A DNA stretch of 64,000 bases from Persicaria tinctoria (GCA_037127255.1 JBANSL010000014.1:68865646-68929645); one strand, 5' to 3'; shown: positions 51,736-63,834, counted from the first letter of the stretch. Program-made: numbers and translations. Notes: generated by a model not told the origin, from the letters alone.

Positions 51736-53161
51736 GGGTGTGTTTGGCAGGGGATGCAACGGGATGAGCGGAATGGGGGTAGGTTCTCGAGAACAGCGCT
51801 CGCATGTTTGGCAAGGGGATGCCGCGGGTGGAGAGGAATGCCAATCAGGGAATGAGGGGGGTGAGACGGGGTGACGGATGCACCTCATTGAAGGGAGGTG
51901 GACGGGATGGGAAGGGGAAACGTCCCAAATTTGCCCCTTCCCCTTCCTCCCTCCTCATAATGTTGAAAATAAACCTCGATTCTTCCCAAGGCGCCCAAGT
52001 GCTTCCTCTGCACCAACAATGGCGACCGCCCCTCGCACTGACCTGTTTTCTTCTATCGTCTCCGAAATCAAAGCCTATACCGGGGACAATCCCCTCACTC
52101 CATGGCTCCGGTCTCCCTCTCTCTCCTCCCCCCACTCCCATCTCTATCTACTGTATTTATTTGCATCGTTATCTCGCTGTGAAATCAAATGAGTTCAACT
52201 TGCAGTTGATACAAAAACCTTCAAAATAATTGCTTTAGTGGCTACCTTCCCTTCATCGCCTTCGCCGGAACTCAGGTTGCAAGGGGCTAATGCTGTTCGA
52301 TTCGGCGGCGATGGTTGGGGGTTACAGATTGTCGGCGGCAAGCGGTGGTGGATTTTAAAGCCGATGGTTGGGGCCTGGGGGTTAGGGATTGTCGCCTCTC
52401 TCCGCTGCTCGTGTTTTGTTTCTGGGTACAAATTTGGAAGCAATTCATGTCTACAGACACGCCCCAACTCGGCCTCTCCCTTGCCGCTCCGGCCCTCTCC
52501 CTCTCCTCCGACGGCTCTCCCTCCTGTCTCCTGTTCCAACTCCTCCTCCGGTGATCCTCGCGGTGTCGGCCTTTCCCTCGCCGGTCGCACACTCGACGGC
52601 TACATCCCGTCCGAGCTCCTCTCCCACCGGCCAATTACTCCTCCGTGGCCACCCTGCAGCGCCACCTGGGCGGATTGCAACGCGGGAGGCCCCAGCCGGC
52701 TTCCTGGGAGGTCCCCAATTGGGACTGGGCAATCGAGGGAGACACCGGTCTCACAACCTTAATTAATTAATATTGTTAGTTGTTTTAATTTCATTATTGA
52801 TCGAATTATCGTGACTCTTTTTAATTTTCTTACCTAAAATTGTGGTGGAAAGTTGATGGAGTGGGAGTTACAGAGTCACGATGTGTTAATTTGCAAGAGT
52901 TCCAAAGGATGGAAGAAGATGAATAGTTTGGTTTTTAGGGGTATTTGAGAGGGGCATTTGCATCATTTTATGTTAATTAGTGGGGATAAATGTGTCTTTT
53001 TAGGTGTCTTCCATCCCAAACACTTTAACACACAACCAAACACGAACGGGATTAAACTACCTTCAAATCTCAATCCCGTCCACCTCGAAATTCCATCCCC
53101 ATCCCTTCCACCCCAAAATCCATCCCCATCCATCTACCCCATCCTGTTGCCAAACACGCCC
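51736..53161. mobile_element. PIF/Harbinger-type element carrying gene fragments
   Basis: Inverted ends GGGTGTGTTTGGCA (left) and, complemented, GGGCGTGTTTGGCA (right), flanked by TTA at 51733-51735 and 53162-53164. It is 1426 bp with no transposase. The interior has GGGATGG-rich subterminal stretches, a BUB1-like first exon (52019-52110), and at about 52540-52620 a frame reading NSSSGDPRGVGLSLAGRTLD and GYIPSEL, like the first leucine-rich repeats of an LRR receptor kinase. The second match is weak. The end type resembles 15679-16012. Confidence 0.7.
52019..52110 (+). pseudogene. BUB1-like kinase first-exon fragment
   Basis: ATG-initiated frame MATAPRTDLFSSIVSEIKAY then TGDNPLTPWLR, followed by a possible GT donor (CTCCG/GTCTCC). 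It resembles the N-terminus of plant BUB1/BUBR1 spindle checkpoint proteins just before the Mad3/BUB1 domain (SSL-SDIKSY-G-DPLLPWIRG type). Nothing of the remaining domain follows. The host element has inverted ends and a TTA duplication, so this is best read as a captured exon. It retains an intact start and could be the start of a chimeric transcript. Confidence 0.5.
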
Positions 53162-53164
53162 TTA

Positions 53165-53777
53165 ATGGATTTGGGTCTGGTTTTATATTGTTGAAAAGTG
53201 CTTGGTTACGGAAACTTGTAATTAAACTTTAAACCATAACTACAAGTATATATATAATATAATTTTTAAATTTTACGGAGTAATAAATAAAATTTGTATT
53301 AACAGTAGTTCAACTAATTGTTTTTTTTATCAATATATATTTTTATAATTAAACTATAAACCCTAACTATTACTATTATATATATATATATGGATTGACT
53401 CCGGTGAAAATCTCAAATTATGGTAAAAACCGTGAGAACTACCTAATAGCTTGGTTTATTTAAAGCTTGTCCTAAAAACCTCAATCACACGGTGACTTTA
53501 CAACTCGGTTCAACCTAAAAATCATGCTAAAAACTCTATTTTAAAAAATAACACATGACTTTATAGTTCAGTTCAGTCAAGCCTAAAAATCGTGCTAAAA
53601 AACTCATCTTTTAAAATTACATAGTGACTTTATAGCTCGGTTTTATTCATAATCGGGCTAAAATTTGTGACTCTATAGATCGGTTCTATTCAGAACCGGG
53701 CTATAAAGCAAGTGAACCGGTTTAAAAAGCCGGTTCTCACAGTTTTTTACCACAATTTTGGTTTCCACTGGAGTGCA

Positions 53778-53779
<2 letters not shown>
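53165..53779. other. Spacer with repeated AACCGG/CGGTT phrases, no gene
   Basis: At 53400-53760 phrases such as CTAAAAACTC, GACTTTATAG and CGGTTCTATTCAGAACCGG recur, including a small inverted repeat near 53681-53700. No coding capacity. Confidence 0.4.
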
Positions 53780-53968
<189 letters not shown>

Positions 53969-54199
53969 AATTTTGCAATTTTTTTATATATATGTATAAT
54001 TTTGCAATTTTTTTATAATTTAAATAAAATTTTCTCTAATGAAGAAGAACCCGAATTTGACATATGCTTAATTAAATATGTTGTAATATCTAAACTAATC
54101 CATGCACTAATTGGATTACTTCATTAATGTCCTATGTAAGATTTTTGTTGTGACAAATTTTAAATTTAATTAGTTACTAGATTATATATATATATATAT

Positions 54200-55100
54200 A
54201 TTTTGATTAGGTAAAAATTCGAAGGTCAGACATGCCTGACTCATCGAGAGGCCGACCGAAGTCGGCAGACGGCGAACCGTCTAACAGAGCAATCTAAAAA
54301 CAGAAATACAAATAACAAGCGAAATCAACCAAGCAGAAAGAAACTCTACAACTAAACATTCCAAGAAGACCAAACACCCGAAACGTTGAGGAAGCCATCG
54401 AAGAATGCAGCCAAGCACCACCGAACAGTTGCACCGCGGGCCAGTAGTACAGCAGGACCCTAACTCATGTGGATAGTGCAGACGAACTCCAAGGAGACTC
54501 TATCCTGGATACGGAGTCGCCCTGAGCGCACCACCACGACCCTAGCCAGACCCGACTATAGACTCCACGCACCCTCAACCAAGCAGAAGATCTCCTAGAA
54601 ACATCGGAAGCAGAGCCGCAAACTGCTCGAAACAAACCGCCAACAAACTTTCACCTACAAAATATTGACAAGCCCTTACGGGATTTTCTCAAACCCTTTC
54701 GGGTGGTTATACTCAAAACCCATCAGGGAAGACCCTGTCGGAAGGGATTTAGACAAGGCCCTTTCGGGCTATTTTTTTATTTTATTTGGACTAATCCTCA
54801 TCCTTGGGCCCGAAGGATCAAGGGAGAGAGGAGAGAGCGCATGCGGAAGGGACGAAGCCACGTCGAACGAGCGCCACCAAGACCAACCTTCGCACGTCAT
54901 AGGAGGAGACACCCACCACAATCTAGATCGAGGAAACCGACCAACAAAGCCGGTGCTCGATAGGCCAGTAGATGGACCAGCGGCGAGGAGGAAAGTAGAA
55001 CAAGGGAGAGGCAAAAGATGGGATTTACTAGATCAAATGATAAATGAAAGAGGAGGTTTAGATTGAAAGAAATCCTCTGAAATTTTGTCACAAAATTTCT
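54200..55100 (-). mobile_element. Retroposon relic (LINE 3' family shared with 48.8 kb)
   Basis: The left end TTTTGATTAGGTAAAAATTC and GGTCAGACATGCC match the tip at 48829-48910. The rest (GACCGAAGTCGGCAGACGG and similar) is GC-rich and unlike its AT-rich surroundings. At 54670-54790 the phrase CCCTTTCGGG and relatives (CCCTTACGGG, CCCATCAGGG) recur about every 20-30 bases. No protein domain recognised. Confidence 0.5.
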
Positions 55101-57490
55101 GGATTGGAAATGGAGTTTTTGGCAAAAATTCTAGAGAGAGAGGGGTTTATCATCCACAATTACTAGATTATATAATATAATATAATACGTGTCTTTTTTT
55201 AAAAAAAACTAAAAAGTTATTTGTGTAACATATTTTACTCACCCCTACTATTAAAATGTTAAAAAAAACCTAACAAAAAGACAAAAAAAAACTAAAATGT
55301 TATTTGTTAGGTTTTTTTTTACCCTTTTCCCCCAATTTCAGAATTTTTATCTTTATAATAAAACGCGGTCTGAGATCACATTTTTCTGTCCGGCCTTCAA
55401 AAAATGAATATTTGCATAAATATTTTAAAAGTTGAATATTTTGTTAATTAATTAGTTTTTAGTGAATATTTTAAAAAAAAATTCGAATCAGTCTAATGTT
55501 GCTAAAAAATAAAACTCGGTCAAAAGTTAAATTATTGTTGATGATACATGATGGATTTAACAAATAATTTAATACAAGGGAATATAAAGAGCAATTACGA
55601 GAATGGAGTCGGCCGTCATCACTCATCATTAGTTAAACCAATAAAGTCTCTTCGGAAACCGCCGGTATTATCCCAAACATTAACTATTCGCGTAACACAA
55701 ACCTTGCGTAATTTTAAAATCTTATTATTATGTATACAACCTTTGCAATTTTAATTGGAAAAAAGAAGCAAAGGAAAGGTCAACTAATTGTATGCTCGAT
55801 GATTCATTATACTCATGAAAAGGCACTTACCTTATCAAGTGAATGATGGGTAAAGTATGTATACATATTTTTTGTGTATATGCATGAACATATTATATCA
55901 CCAGTGACGAGTTTGGTACATGAAATTCATATAATTTTTAAAATAAATACATCTCAGAGCTTTGTAAAGTAATTTCACATCATTATAATCCGTGATGGAT
56001 CTACGAGGAGGCTTTTTTTTAAAAAAAATATTATAGATCTGTCACGTACTGATTATAATATGTGTATGTATGTACTTGTTATCCAATATTTTTAAAAGTA
56101 CTAGGTGAATTTTAGGCGATAGAGGGTTATCTACTGTATAGACAGCACAAAGACGGACGTTTGACTCAAGATGGAGAAGTGTCGTCTAACGCCTATACGC
56201 GAATCTTAGAATACTAATATTATCACATATATCAATATCTAGTGTTACACTGGCTATTTTGTTATTCAATCGTCTTATCGGTTGGTAATCACTCAGAACT
56301 TAATTTTATCCAAGTGTTATTATACATATACAGAAAAGTGTGTTAAAGTTCGATTAGCCGATTGACAGATGTCATTGTGTATTTCCATGCACGTAAAGTC
56401 TAACGACTAATTAAATGACTAATACATGTATAAGCAGAACAAGGTTCTAATCAATCTAAAATCAATTGACATTAAAACGAATTCTTTGGTGAAATTGAAG
56501 CCATGCCCACAGTTCCATTTCTATAAACATTTAGATGTTTGTTTTTGTTTTAATTTCCATATATTTATCTTCCACCAAATGGTTGTAGTTTTATCTACTT
56601 CCTCGTGCTTTGACATGTCATTTTCATGGTCTTGGTTGAATTAGCTTGATACATAATATATGGGTTCTACTTCTAGATAATTTAGAATTAAGAGGATAAA
56701 TAAAAGTCAATTATGTGTGTCCCGTAATCACAGGGAAACATGGAACACAAATTAACTTAGTAGGTGACCATATATGTACAGTATAATACTATAGTCTGTA
56801 TATGTGAGAAAGATTAATTGGGCGGAGAATAAAAATCAAAAAGAAACGCTGCACTAAGGCGACGTTGTCAGTTTGTGATCACCAAAACGCGGCAAAGCAC
56901 GGCCGTTGGATCATAAAATATGTTAGATTCCCCGGTGGATCGCTGCCATCCACATGTCCACTTTTTATTCGAAACGTCGAGCGGCGGATACCGTCACGTA
57001 ACCACGTCGATAGTCATGGACGAATCTCAATTACTCAATTTGGCGATGACGTAGACCCAGTCTACGTGATTGGGTCCACCTGCCCAAACTCCAAAACCCA
57101 TTTTCTCGAGACCCTCTAATACTCCGTCACCTAAATAATAGCTCTCCGTTGATTAGATGTCTGTTAATTAAACTTTGTCATTTTAGAAATTTACATACAT
57201 ATTAAAGAAAAAAAAAATTACAGTAGTTATATTCCTAATTATTTTTCTATTTTTTTAGTTTTTCAAAAACTACAAACTATCTAATCTTTACAAATGAAAT
57301 TTCGTAAAGTATATGATAAAATACCTAAAATGTCAAGTTTTTCTTAATAATATTTACTTCATAAAACGATATGTTTTAATAAATGGATGGAGTATATTAT
57401 TTATTATTATTATATATATATATATTATAATAATAAAAATGATGTGAAATATCTAATTTTTATATAAAAAATTAACAATTTTGTATTTAT
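55101..57490. other. AT-rich intergenic DNA with one GC-rich block
   Basis: No gene is recognised. The block at 56840-57120 is richer in CG and holds several ACGT cores (GTCACGTAACCACGTCG, CTACGTGATTGG), as in stress-responsive plant promoters, but no gene follows within range. At 57120-57400 imperfect ends (TACTCCGTC and GATGGAGTA) hint at a decayed MITE. Confidence 0.35.
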
Positions 57491-57492
57491 TA

Positions 57493-57596
57493 CTCAATAC
57501 GTCTCGAAATTTAGGACGTTTTAGGTCTTAATTCTTGAATCAAATTAAAATAGATGTCATTTTAGGTTTTCTAGGTAGGGGATAGTAATGGTTTGT

Positions 57597-57661
<65 letters not shown>

Positions 57662-57823
57662 ATTTTTTTAAAAGATTTTGATTGGTTAAAAATGTAGTGA
57701 GTATTAAAATAAAATAAAATTTATTAAAAAGTTAGTGGAATGATGATGTTGATTGATGTCTTAGTGTTTTATTAAAACTTGCGCAAAATCCCTGAAATGA
57801 CTTAAATTTTGAGACGGAGGGAG
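57493..57823. mobile_element. Stowaway-like MITE, family A copy 2, with AT expansion
   Basis: Left CTCAATACGTCTCGAAATTT, right (complement) CTCCCTCCGTCTCAAAATTT, with TA on both sides (57491-57492 and 57824-57825). The interior matches the MITE at 40502-40782. An (AT)n tract (about 57602-57653) occupies the centre, absent from the other copy. Confidence 0.8.
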
Positions 57824-58023
57824 TATTAATAAGTACAAAATTCTTAAAAAATTGAAAATATATTTTATATGATCATAAAAAACATAAGTAAATAATAAAT
57901 GACATATTTTTTTAGGTGGTATAATAATGATTTGTTTTATCCGTTGATTTTTTATGGCGAGGAAATCCATCATTTGGTGGCAAACTCTCAAAAACACGTA
58001 ATCCAACGGGCAAGAGTTATGTA

Positions 58024-58258
58024 CTCCCTCCGTTCCAAAATACATGGTCTTTTACTTTTCGACACGTTTTTTAAAGAGCGAAAAACTCTATAAAATATTA
58101 TTTTTTATTTATTTTTTTTTATATAATTAGATACTTATTAGTAATAAGTATCAAATAGTATAAAAATTTTAATTAAAAAAATAATACTTTATAGGGTTTT
58201 TCGCTCATTAAAAAGCGTGTCAAAAAGCAAACACCCATCTATTTTGGAACGGAGGGAG
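58024..58258. mobile_element. Stowaway-like MITE, family B
   Basis: Ends CTCCCTCCGTTCCAAAATAC and (complement) CTCCCTCCGTTCCAAAATAG, flanked by TA (58022-58023 and 58259-58260). The whole 235-bp element is nearly self-complementary (AGAGCGAAAAACTCTATAAA against TTTATAGGGTTTTTCGCTC), so it could form one long hairpin. Confidence 0.85.
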
Positions 58259-58260
58259 TA

Positions 58261-58849
58261 TCATGTATAACGATCAGTTAAAAGAAAGACAAACCTTAAA
58301 TTTTGAGTCAGAAAAGAGATGGATGTAAATTATGTAATTATCAAATCTCAAACCTGTTTACCCTTTTTCTCTCTTCACATCACTGAAACGTCCACTGCCA
58401 GTTTTAAATATAGTGGGGATTAGTTTGGTAAGGACTAAGAGGAGAAAAAGGAAGGTGCAACGCAGCGCATAAGGGTGAAAGAATAAAGAAACGGGGAAGT
58501 TAAAGGTCGACTTCAATTGAGGGTAGCTTTCAGTGGATGCGAAGATTCACCGCAAATGCCAAATTCCAAATGCAATGCATACGAATTATTGCACGCGCAC
58601 TTACCCAGCCCAAATACCCAAATACCCTCTCCCTCTAATATTATTAATTTATTATTGTGTGGTTCACCTCCTTCAATCCCTACTTTCATTTCCTCTTTTA
58701 TTATTTTAATTTCTACACTTTGCAATTGTTTATCTTTCAATTGGGTGTATTAGTACATGAGTCTTGTTAATTCATTATATTGGAAGAATCACTTAGCTTG
58801 TGTTCTTTAAAAATATTCTTCCTAACTCTCTATTTTTAAGAAAATTCCA
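58261..58849. other. Spacer, no gene seen
   Basis: Contains no recognised coding or transposon feature. The left part has CACTGAAACGTCCACTGCC and a CAAATACCCAAATACCC short repeat near 58608. Confidence 0.35.
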
Positions 58850-60175
58850 TTTTTTTTTACAGTAAGCAAACATTCGGAGCTGTTACTTATACAGTAACTT
58901 AGCTCCTGGATCATCTTGAAGGATGATGTTACAAAAATCTCTATGTTAGGGAATAGACTGCAAATTACAGATAATTCCTTTCCTTGCTATATAATCTGCT
59001 GGCATATTTGATTCTCGATAGATATGACGAACTTCTGCCAGCTCAAAGTCTGATTGCAGCATGATGATTTCTTCTAGCTGACACATAACTTCTCATCTTG
59101 GCGGTTGCTATTTGTTAAAGGATCTAACCAGAATTTGGTTATCGCTTTCGATGATGATCTTCCCAATACCCTTTTCTTTTGCTCGTTTCATTCCTGTTAG
59201 TACAACTGAGGCCTTCGTCCGAATGATCGAACCTTCCATGATTTCATGGTGAAACATATCAACAATCTGACATTCGGAATCCCTGATGATTCCTCCAATC
59301 TGGCACTTGCCAGATAGGTTAACAGAACCATCTACATTAAGTTTGTAGATAGTTCTAGGTGGTCTGCTCCACTTAGCAGTAGCCCTTCTTTTCCTATTCG
59401 TTTAGCCTTCGTCGACCTTGCAGTCTTCAAGAGACCAGTCAAGCAGAGATTGTCTGATTTTTTGGACAACTTGAGTGACACCATTTGGTTTCTTCTGCCT
59501 GAAAATTAGTTCATTTCAAATTTCCAAAATATTCTGCCAAATCCATACAAGTTCTTCAAACTTATTATTAGCTTTGCCAATATAATCTAAGTTTTCATGG
59601 ATTAGGCCTGAGCTGTTAATACCATGAAAGTACATACCTGTTTGTTGTTCGTACTGAGCTATTACTTCTCGGGCAAAGGTGCATCTTGTGAACAGGTGAG
59701 TTGCATCTTCATCTACTTGATTACATAGAGAGCATTAAATGGGGACTCTATTTACATACATGTTTAGTCTGGCAGCTGTCGGGAGTCCATCTATTTTGAT
59801 CTTCTAGATTAAATTCTTTATCCGTGGCGGCAGCTTTAGTCTCCAAATCCAAGAGTGTAGATCCTGCTCGTGCGTAGACGGGGCTATAGCGTTCCTAGCT
59901 GATTTAGTTGTGAAGAATCCTTGTGGATCTGGCTTCCAAATCATCTTATACCGGGTCCGGCAAGAGAGAATTTTGATAGCGAGAATGTTTTGACTAACCT
60001 CGCGGGGGAACATTTGGTTAAGGAGATCGTGATCCCAAGCCTTACCATCCATGATAAGGTCCCTGACTTTCATAGTAGGGTCATGAGAACCCGTGTAGGA
60101 TTTTAGGTTGACAGAAGGGATCCATGGATCATGCCACATTTGGATACTTGAACCTGCACCCATGAGCCAATGAAG

Positions 60176-61591
60176 TCAACTTTCAAATTTTTGCCCCAGC
60201 GAAAGGAGTCTACCAAATTGCCATAAGGCATCCTTACTGGTGAAAGTTCTTATATTATCTTGATGGAGATATTTTTCTTTAATAAGTTTGACCCAGGTAC
60301 TATCTTCATTATTGTAAATTTTCCAGAGAAGTTTCGTCTGTAGACAGATGTTGAAGTCTTCCGCTTTCCTGATGCCTAGACCTCCTTGAGATTTGCGTTT
60401 ACAAATTTGATCCGAACTTATCAGAGGGGTGTACCTATCCAGTTGGGATTTATTCCAAAAGAAATTTCTATTAACTTGATCAATCTTATTTAAAATACCT
60501 TTTGGTAGCATGAAGTTTTGCATGGGGTAGTTAGTTTTAGAGCTCATGTTCGATTGGATGAGCACCACTCTCCCAGCTTGAGACAGATTTGAAGCTTTCC
60601 ATTTGGCTAGTTGTTTTCTTAAGTTATCTACAACATCATCAAAGACACAGTTCTTAACTCGACCATTGACTAGAGGTATTCCTAGGTACTTTTCAATGGT
60701 TTTGGATATGGGAATGCCCATATGAGTGGATAAATCTTTAACCAAGTTGGGGTTCACATTTTTCGAGCATTGAAGCGAGTTTTTGTTGTAGTTAATCGTG
60801 AGACCCGAGAGATTTGAGAAGTTGTTTATTATATTTTGAATTGTGTTTAAACTGGTATGTGCAGCTCTTGCAAAAATGATTGTGTCATCAGCAAAAGTTA
60901 AAAAATTAATAGGGGTACCATTCTTTTTTAATCTTATGTCAATCAATGCATCCTCCAGTAGAGCTTCTTTATGTAGTACTCTGGAAAGTCCTTCCATTAC
61001 AAGCACAAAAATGTAAGGGGCAAGAACAGAGAAGGAAGTGGTAGTAATACACTTCATGACCCAATTTATCCAAGTTGGGTGAAAACCGAATTTTTCTAGT
61101 ACCGCCTTGATGTAACTCCAATTAATTTTATCATAGGCTTTTTCCATATCTAGTTTTAGAGCCATCCATCCTTTCTTGCCCTTTTGTTTGTGGAAAGTAT
61201 GAAATATTTCATGAGCTATCAAGGTGTTGTCCTGGATTGATCTTCCTTCTACAAAAGCTCCTTGGAAATGGTTGATAAGTTTTGGTAGGATTGCTTTTAA
61301 TCTATTTGCTATGATTTTCAATATTATTTTGTAAATAGTGTTACAAAGACTAATTGGTCTATAATGGTTCATTGCTGTTGGGTTGTCAGTCTTCGGGATA
61401 AGAGCTATAAAGGTTTGGTTTATTTTAGTTAGTAATTGACCAGAATGGTAGAAGGATTTGACAGCCTTATAGCACGAGGGACCAATAATATTCCAATATT
61501 GTTTATAGAATTCAGGGGGGTATCCATCAGGTCCTGGCGTTTTGTCTTCAGCCATACTGTTAATGTGCCTTGAATGACTGTTGATCGGCAA
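60176..61591 (-). pseudogene. LINE reverse transcriptase, motif-B region deleted
   Basis: A 471-residue frame with TPGPDGYPPEFYKQYW, NHYRPISLCNTIYKIILKII, LDMEKAYDKINW and FADDTIIFA, ending LSLGQKFES; after the stop the same frame continues WLMGAGSSIQMWHDPW. Between TTSFSVL and APYIFVLVMEG the expected NG-P---F-P-RGLRQGDPL segment of over twenty residues is missing while the frame is kept. That segment includes polymerase motif B, so the enzyme would be inactive even without the stops. The first residues (MPINSHS) come from the adjoining insertion. Confidence 0.85.
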
Positions 61592-61920
61592 TGCATCGGG
61601 GGGTCCGGAGGGCGGAGCCCCCAGGCGGTGGTCTCGCTGGAACGCCGACCCCTTTACGGTATGCGATGTTTATTGTAAACGGGTCTATTGTCTGTCTATT
61701 TTGGGCTTTCAGTCCATTTTCTGTTTAGGGTTCCATGAGTCTCTTCATATACTCATGGAACGCCGACCCCTGTAACCTAATCTGTTTTGCTTCCTCTAAT
61801 AAGAAAACTGGTTCTCTGCCCGTGGACGTAGGCAACACACTGTTGCTGAACCACGTAAATCTCTGTGTTGTTCTTCGCTTTATCATTCTCGTTATAACAA
61901 ACTGGTAACCTAATCTGTTT
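61575..61920 (+). mobile_element. Copia-type LTR fragment inside the LINE
   Basis: LINE coding sequence stops at AEIK (about 61925) and resumes at INSMAEDKTPG (about 61575). Between them is sequence typical of the 3' half of plant Copia LTRs: GTGGACGTAGGC, GAACCACGTAAATCTCTGTG and TCATTCTCGTTATAACA, followed by AACTGGTA, which looks like the start of a primer-binding site. GGAACGCCGACCCCT occurs twice about 119 bp apart, and GTAACCTAATCTGTTT occurs at 61773 and 61906. A target duplication was not found, so a clean solo LTR is not proven. Confidence 0.6.
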
Positions 61921-62188
61921 GTTTTATCTCAGCATTCGTCGGCTGGGCTATAAGAATGTTATTTTCTGATTGGGATATCTGATGCTGGATGTGCCATACT
62001 TCATTTTGGTTAATATGTTTTTGGTTATTGCCTATGAATCTCTCAGACATCTCTTTTGTGATGTGATCAGAGATGAGGTTTTGATTTGTTAGAATAAAGT
62101 TTTGTTTCGTAGTGAAGGATCTGGTGGCCTTTCTAAAATTCCTGATTTTGGCTGTGACTTGGAAATATTTGGTGTTCCTGTCTCCTAG

Positions 62189-63172
62189 CTAAAAGTGTTT
62201 GGTCTTCGCTCGTTGCTTCCAAAATTTATGATTAAACTCTAGTAATCTATGCTTTTTGTGCTCAAGCCTAGCTAGCTTGAGTTCATCTTTGGCCGAGATC
62301 TCACCCCACGGTAATTGATCTTGAATAGTTTGAATTTGTAGCTCTACCTTAGTGAGTTGTCTAGTGATGTTGTTTGGGTTAGCTTTACACCAAAACTTGA
62401 TTTTTCTTTTTAACAGTTTCTGTTTCTGCATGAGAGTATAGCCATTAGAGCCTTTCATTTTGTATCTCCAAATTTTCTTGATCATAGATTTAACTACTTC
62501 GTTAGAGGACCATGCCATTTCAAATCTAAATGGAGAGCCTTTCTTTTTATTTTGGGAACCTATTGCTAAGGAAATTGGACCATGATCAGATTTAGAGAAA
62601 GAATGATGTTTTGTGCAAAGATTAGGAAACACCCTTAGAATTTGTGGATGAGCCAGAATCCTATCCAGTCGTTCATAAGTATTATTATGCGCGATTATGC
62701 TTTTCCTCCAAGTAAAGGGTGATCCGCTGTATGGTAGAGTGTGAAGTCCTAGGTCATCTTTAACATTTCTTAATCGTCTAAATTTGTTGATGTTGGGAGG
62801 GACACCCCCTATCTTTTCTTCGTCATTTTCTATATCATTTAGGTCCTCGATAATGAGAATCGGAAGGTTATACTTACTAACAGAATAATATAGTTGATGC
62901 CAAAATTGATCTTTTTCATTTTCTATAAATGGGGCGTATACAAATACAAGCATTAGTTCATGATTCTCTATGTTAATCTTTATCAAGATAAATCTCTTAT
63001 TTTCTTCTAGGATTTCACTTACCTCCTCAATGTTTGATTTTTGGAGTAGCCAGATACCACCCTTCTTTCCATTTGATTTGATGCACATTAATTTATGAAA
63101 TCTAGTGCTTCTCACTTGAGTTTCTAGAGGGGTTGTCTTCGGGTTTTTTTCCTGAGAGAACAAGCATATCAA
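62189..63172 (-). pseudogene. LINE ORF2 endonuclease part
   Basis: A 327-residue frame covering most of the apurinic-type endonuclease: KSNGKKGGIWLL, FVYAPF, LIIEDLNDIENDEEKIGG (family usual is GDFND), YERLDRILAH and SKSDHGPISL. The N-terminal WNVRGT part is in another frame upstream (63250), separated by a frameshift in the A-run near 63145. The frame ends at a stop in HF-stop-LGDRNTKYF, a conserved phrase, so the stop is a later mutation. Confidence 0.85.
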
Positions 63173-63252
63173 GATTACGAGTAAAGCGAAAGTGATTGAT
63201 TTCTTGCCACATAAGTTATCTCCTGGTGCCTCTTACATTCCAATATTCGATA

Positions 63253-63834
63253 TTAATCATATAATAACTTGACATGGTAATAAATTTGAATTTTCTTTCT
63301 GTCATAGGATTTACAAATTACAATGTACTGATCATACTTTGTGTGCTTGCAGTGATCAAGTCTCCGCCTTGTAGGAGTCATACTAGAAGTCTTCTTCCCA
63401 GCTTCTGCTTTCTTGTTTTCTTCAGTGGATATGGTTGAGTTTCTTCCTTCATCAGATTTGTGTGGCAGCTGTTTCAGGCAAGGTGACAGCCGCTCTTGCT
63501 GTGTTTCTCTTGATCTCACTATGTATTTCAGTTTTATGGAAGCAAGTTTTGCAGAAGATTTGTTTTGTAAAGGTTTGTTGGTAAGGTTGGGGTAGCTTGC
63601 CACCAACAGAAATCCAAAGATTCCTATGGGGCATCGCTTAAGGTTTTTGTTGAGTAAAGGGAGTAAAGGTATACCTGATATCTTCATTTGCATTCCATTC
63701 CTTGGCTTCTTCCAGTTCCTGCATATTGTTAGTCTTCTTGCCTCCCACAAATAGAGAGTTAGCAAGAAAAAGAATGCATATAGATTATAGCATGGAGATA
63801 TATAGCAGAAACATTTATAAGCAAAAATAGCCAT
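63253..63834 (-). CDS. Putative LINE ORF1 product (C-terminal part)
   Basis: A 193-residue frame that ends at a TAA overlapping the start codon of ORF2 (ATGATTAA), an arrangement suited to coupled translation. The C-terminus is basic (KTSSMTPTRRRLDHCKHTKY). The first 40 residues are hydrophobic and probably not part of the original protein. No zinc knuckle is seen. The call rests on position in the LINE. Confidence 0.4.
   Translation of the reverse strand: MAIFAYKCFCYISPCYNLYAFFFLLTLYLWEARRLTICRNWKKPRNGMQMKISGIPLLPLLNKNLKRCPIGIFGFLLVASYPNLTNKPLQNKSSAKLASIKLKYIVRSRETQQERLSPCLKQLPHKSDEGRNSTISTEENKKAEAGKKTSSMTPTRRRLDHCKHTKYDQYIVICKSYDRKKIQIYYHVKLLYD

Larger units (their letters stand above)
58850..63834 (-). 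mobile_element. L1-type LINE, near full length but defective
   Basis: Minus-strand element with its poly-A at the left (T-run at 58851-58858). In order: an ORF1-like frame (63834-63253); ORF2 starting at ATG 63260-63258, overlapping the ORF1 stop; endonuclease motifs (EYWNVRGT about 63250; SDHGPI about 62578); reverse transcriptase (60176-61591; FADDTIIFA at about 60895-60870); a zinc-binding region (CSLCNQVDEDATHLFTRC, about 59735-59685); RNase H (KLNVDGSVN about 59345; IESDN about 59150). Breaks: a frameshift near 63145, stops at 62189, 60176 and 59804, loss of the RQGDPLS motif, and an LTR fragment near 61580-61920. The element may start beyond the frame shown. Confidence 0.9.

Noticed and set aside
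52238..52762. A 174-codon frame as an independent gene
   Set aside because: It lies inside the PIF/Harbinger-type element, has competing frames on both strands, and only a short LRR-like part is recognisable.
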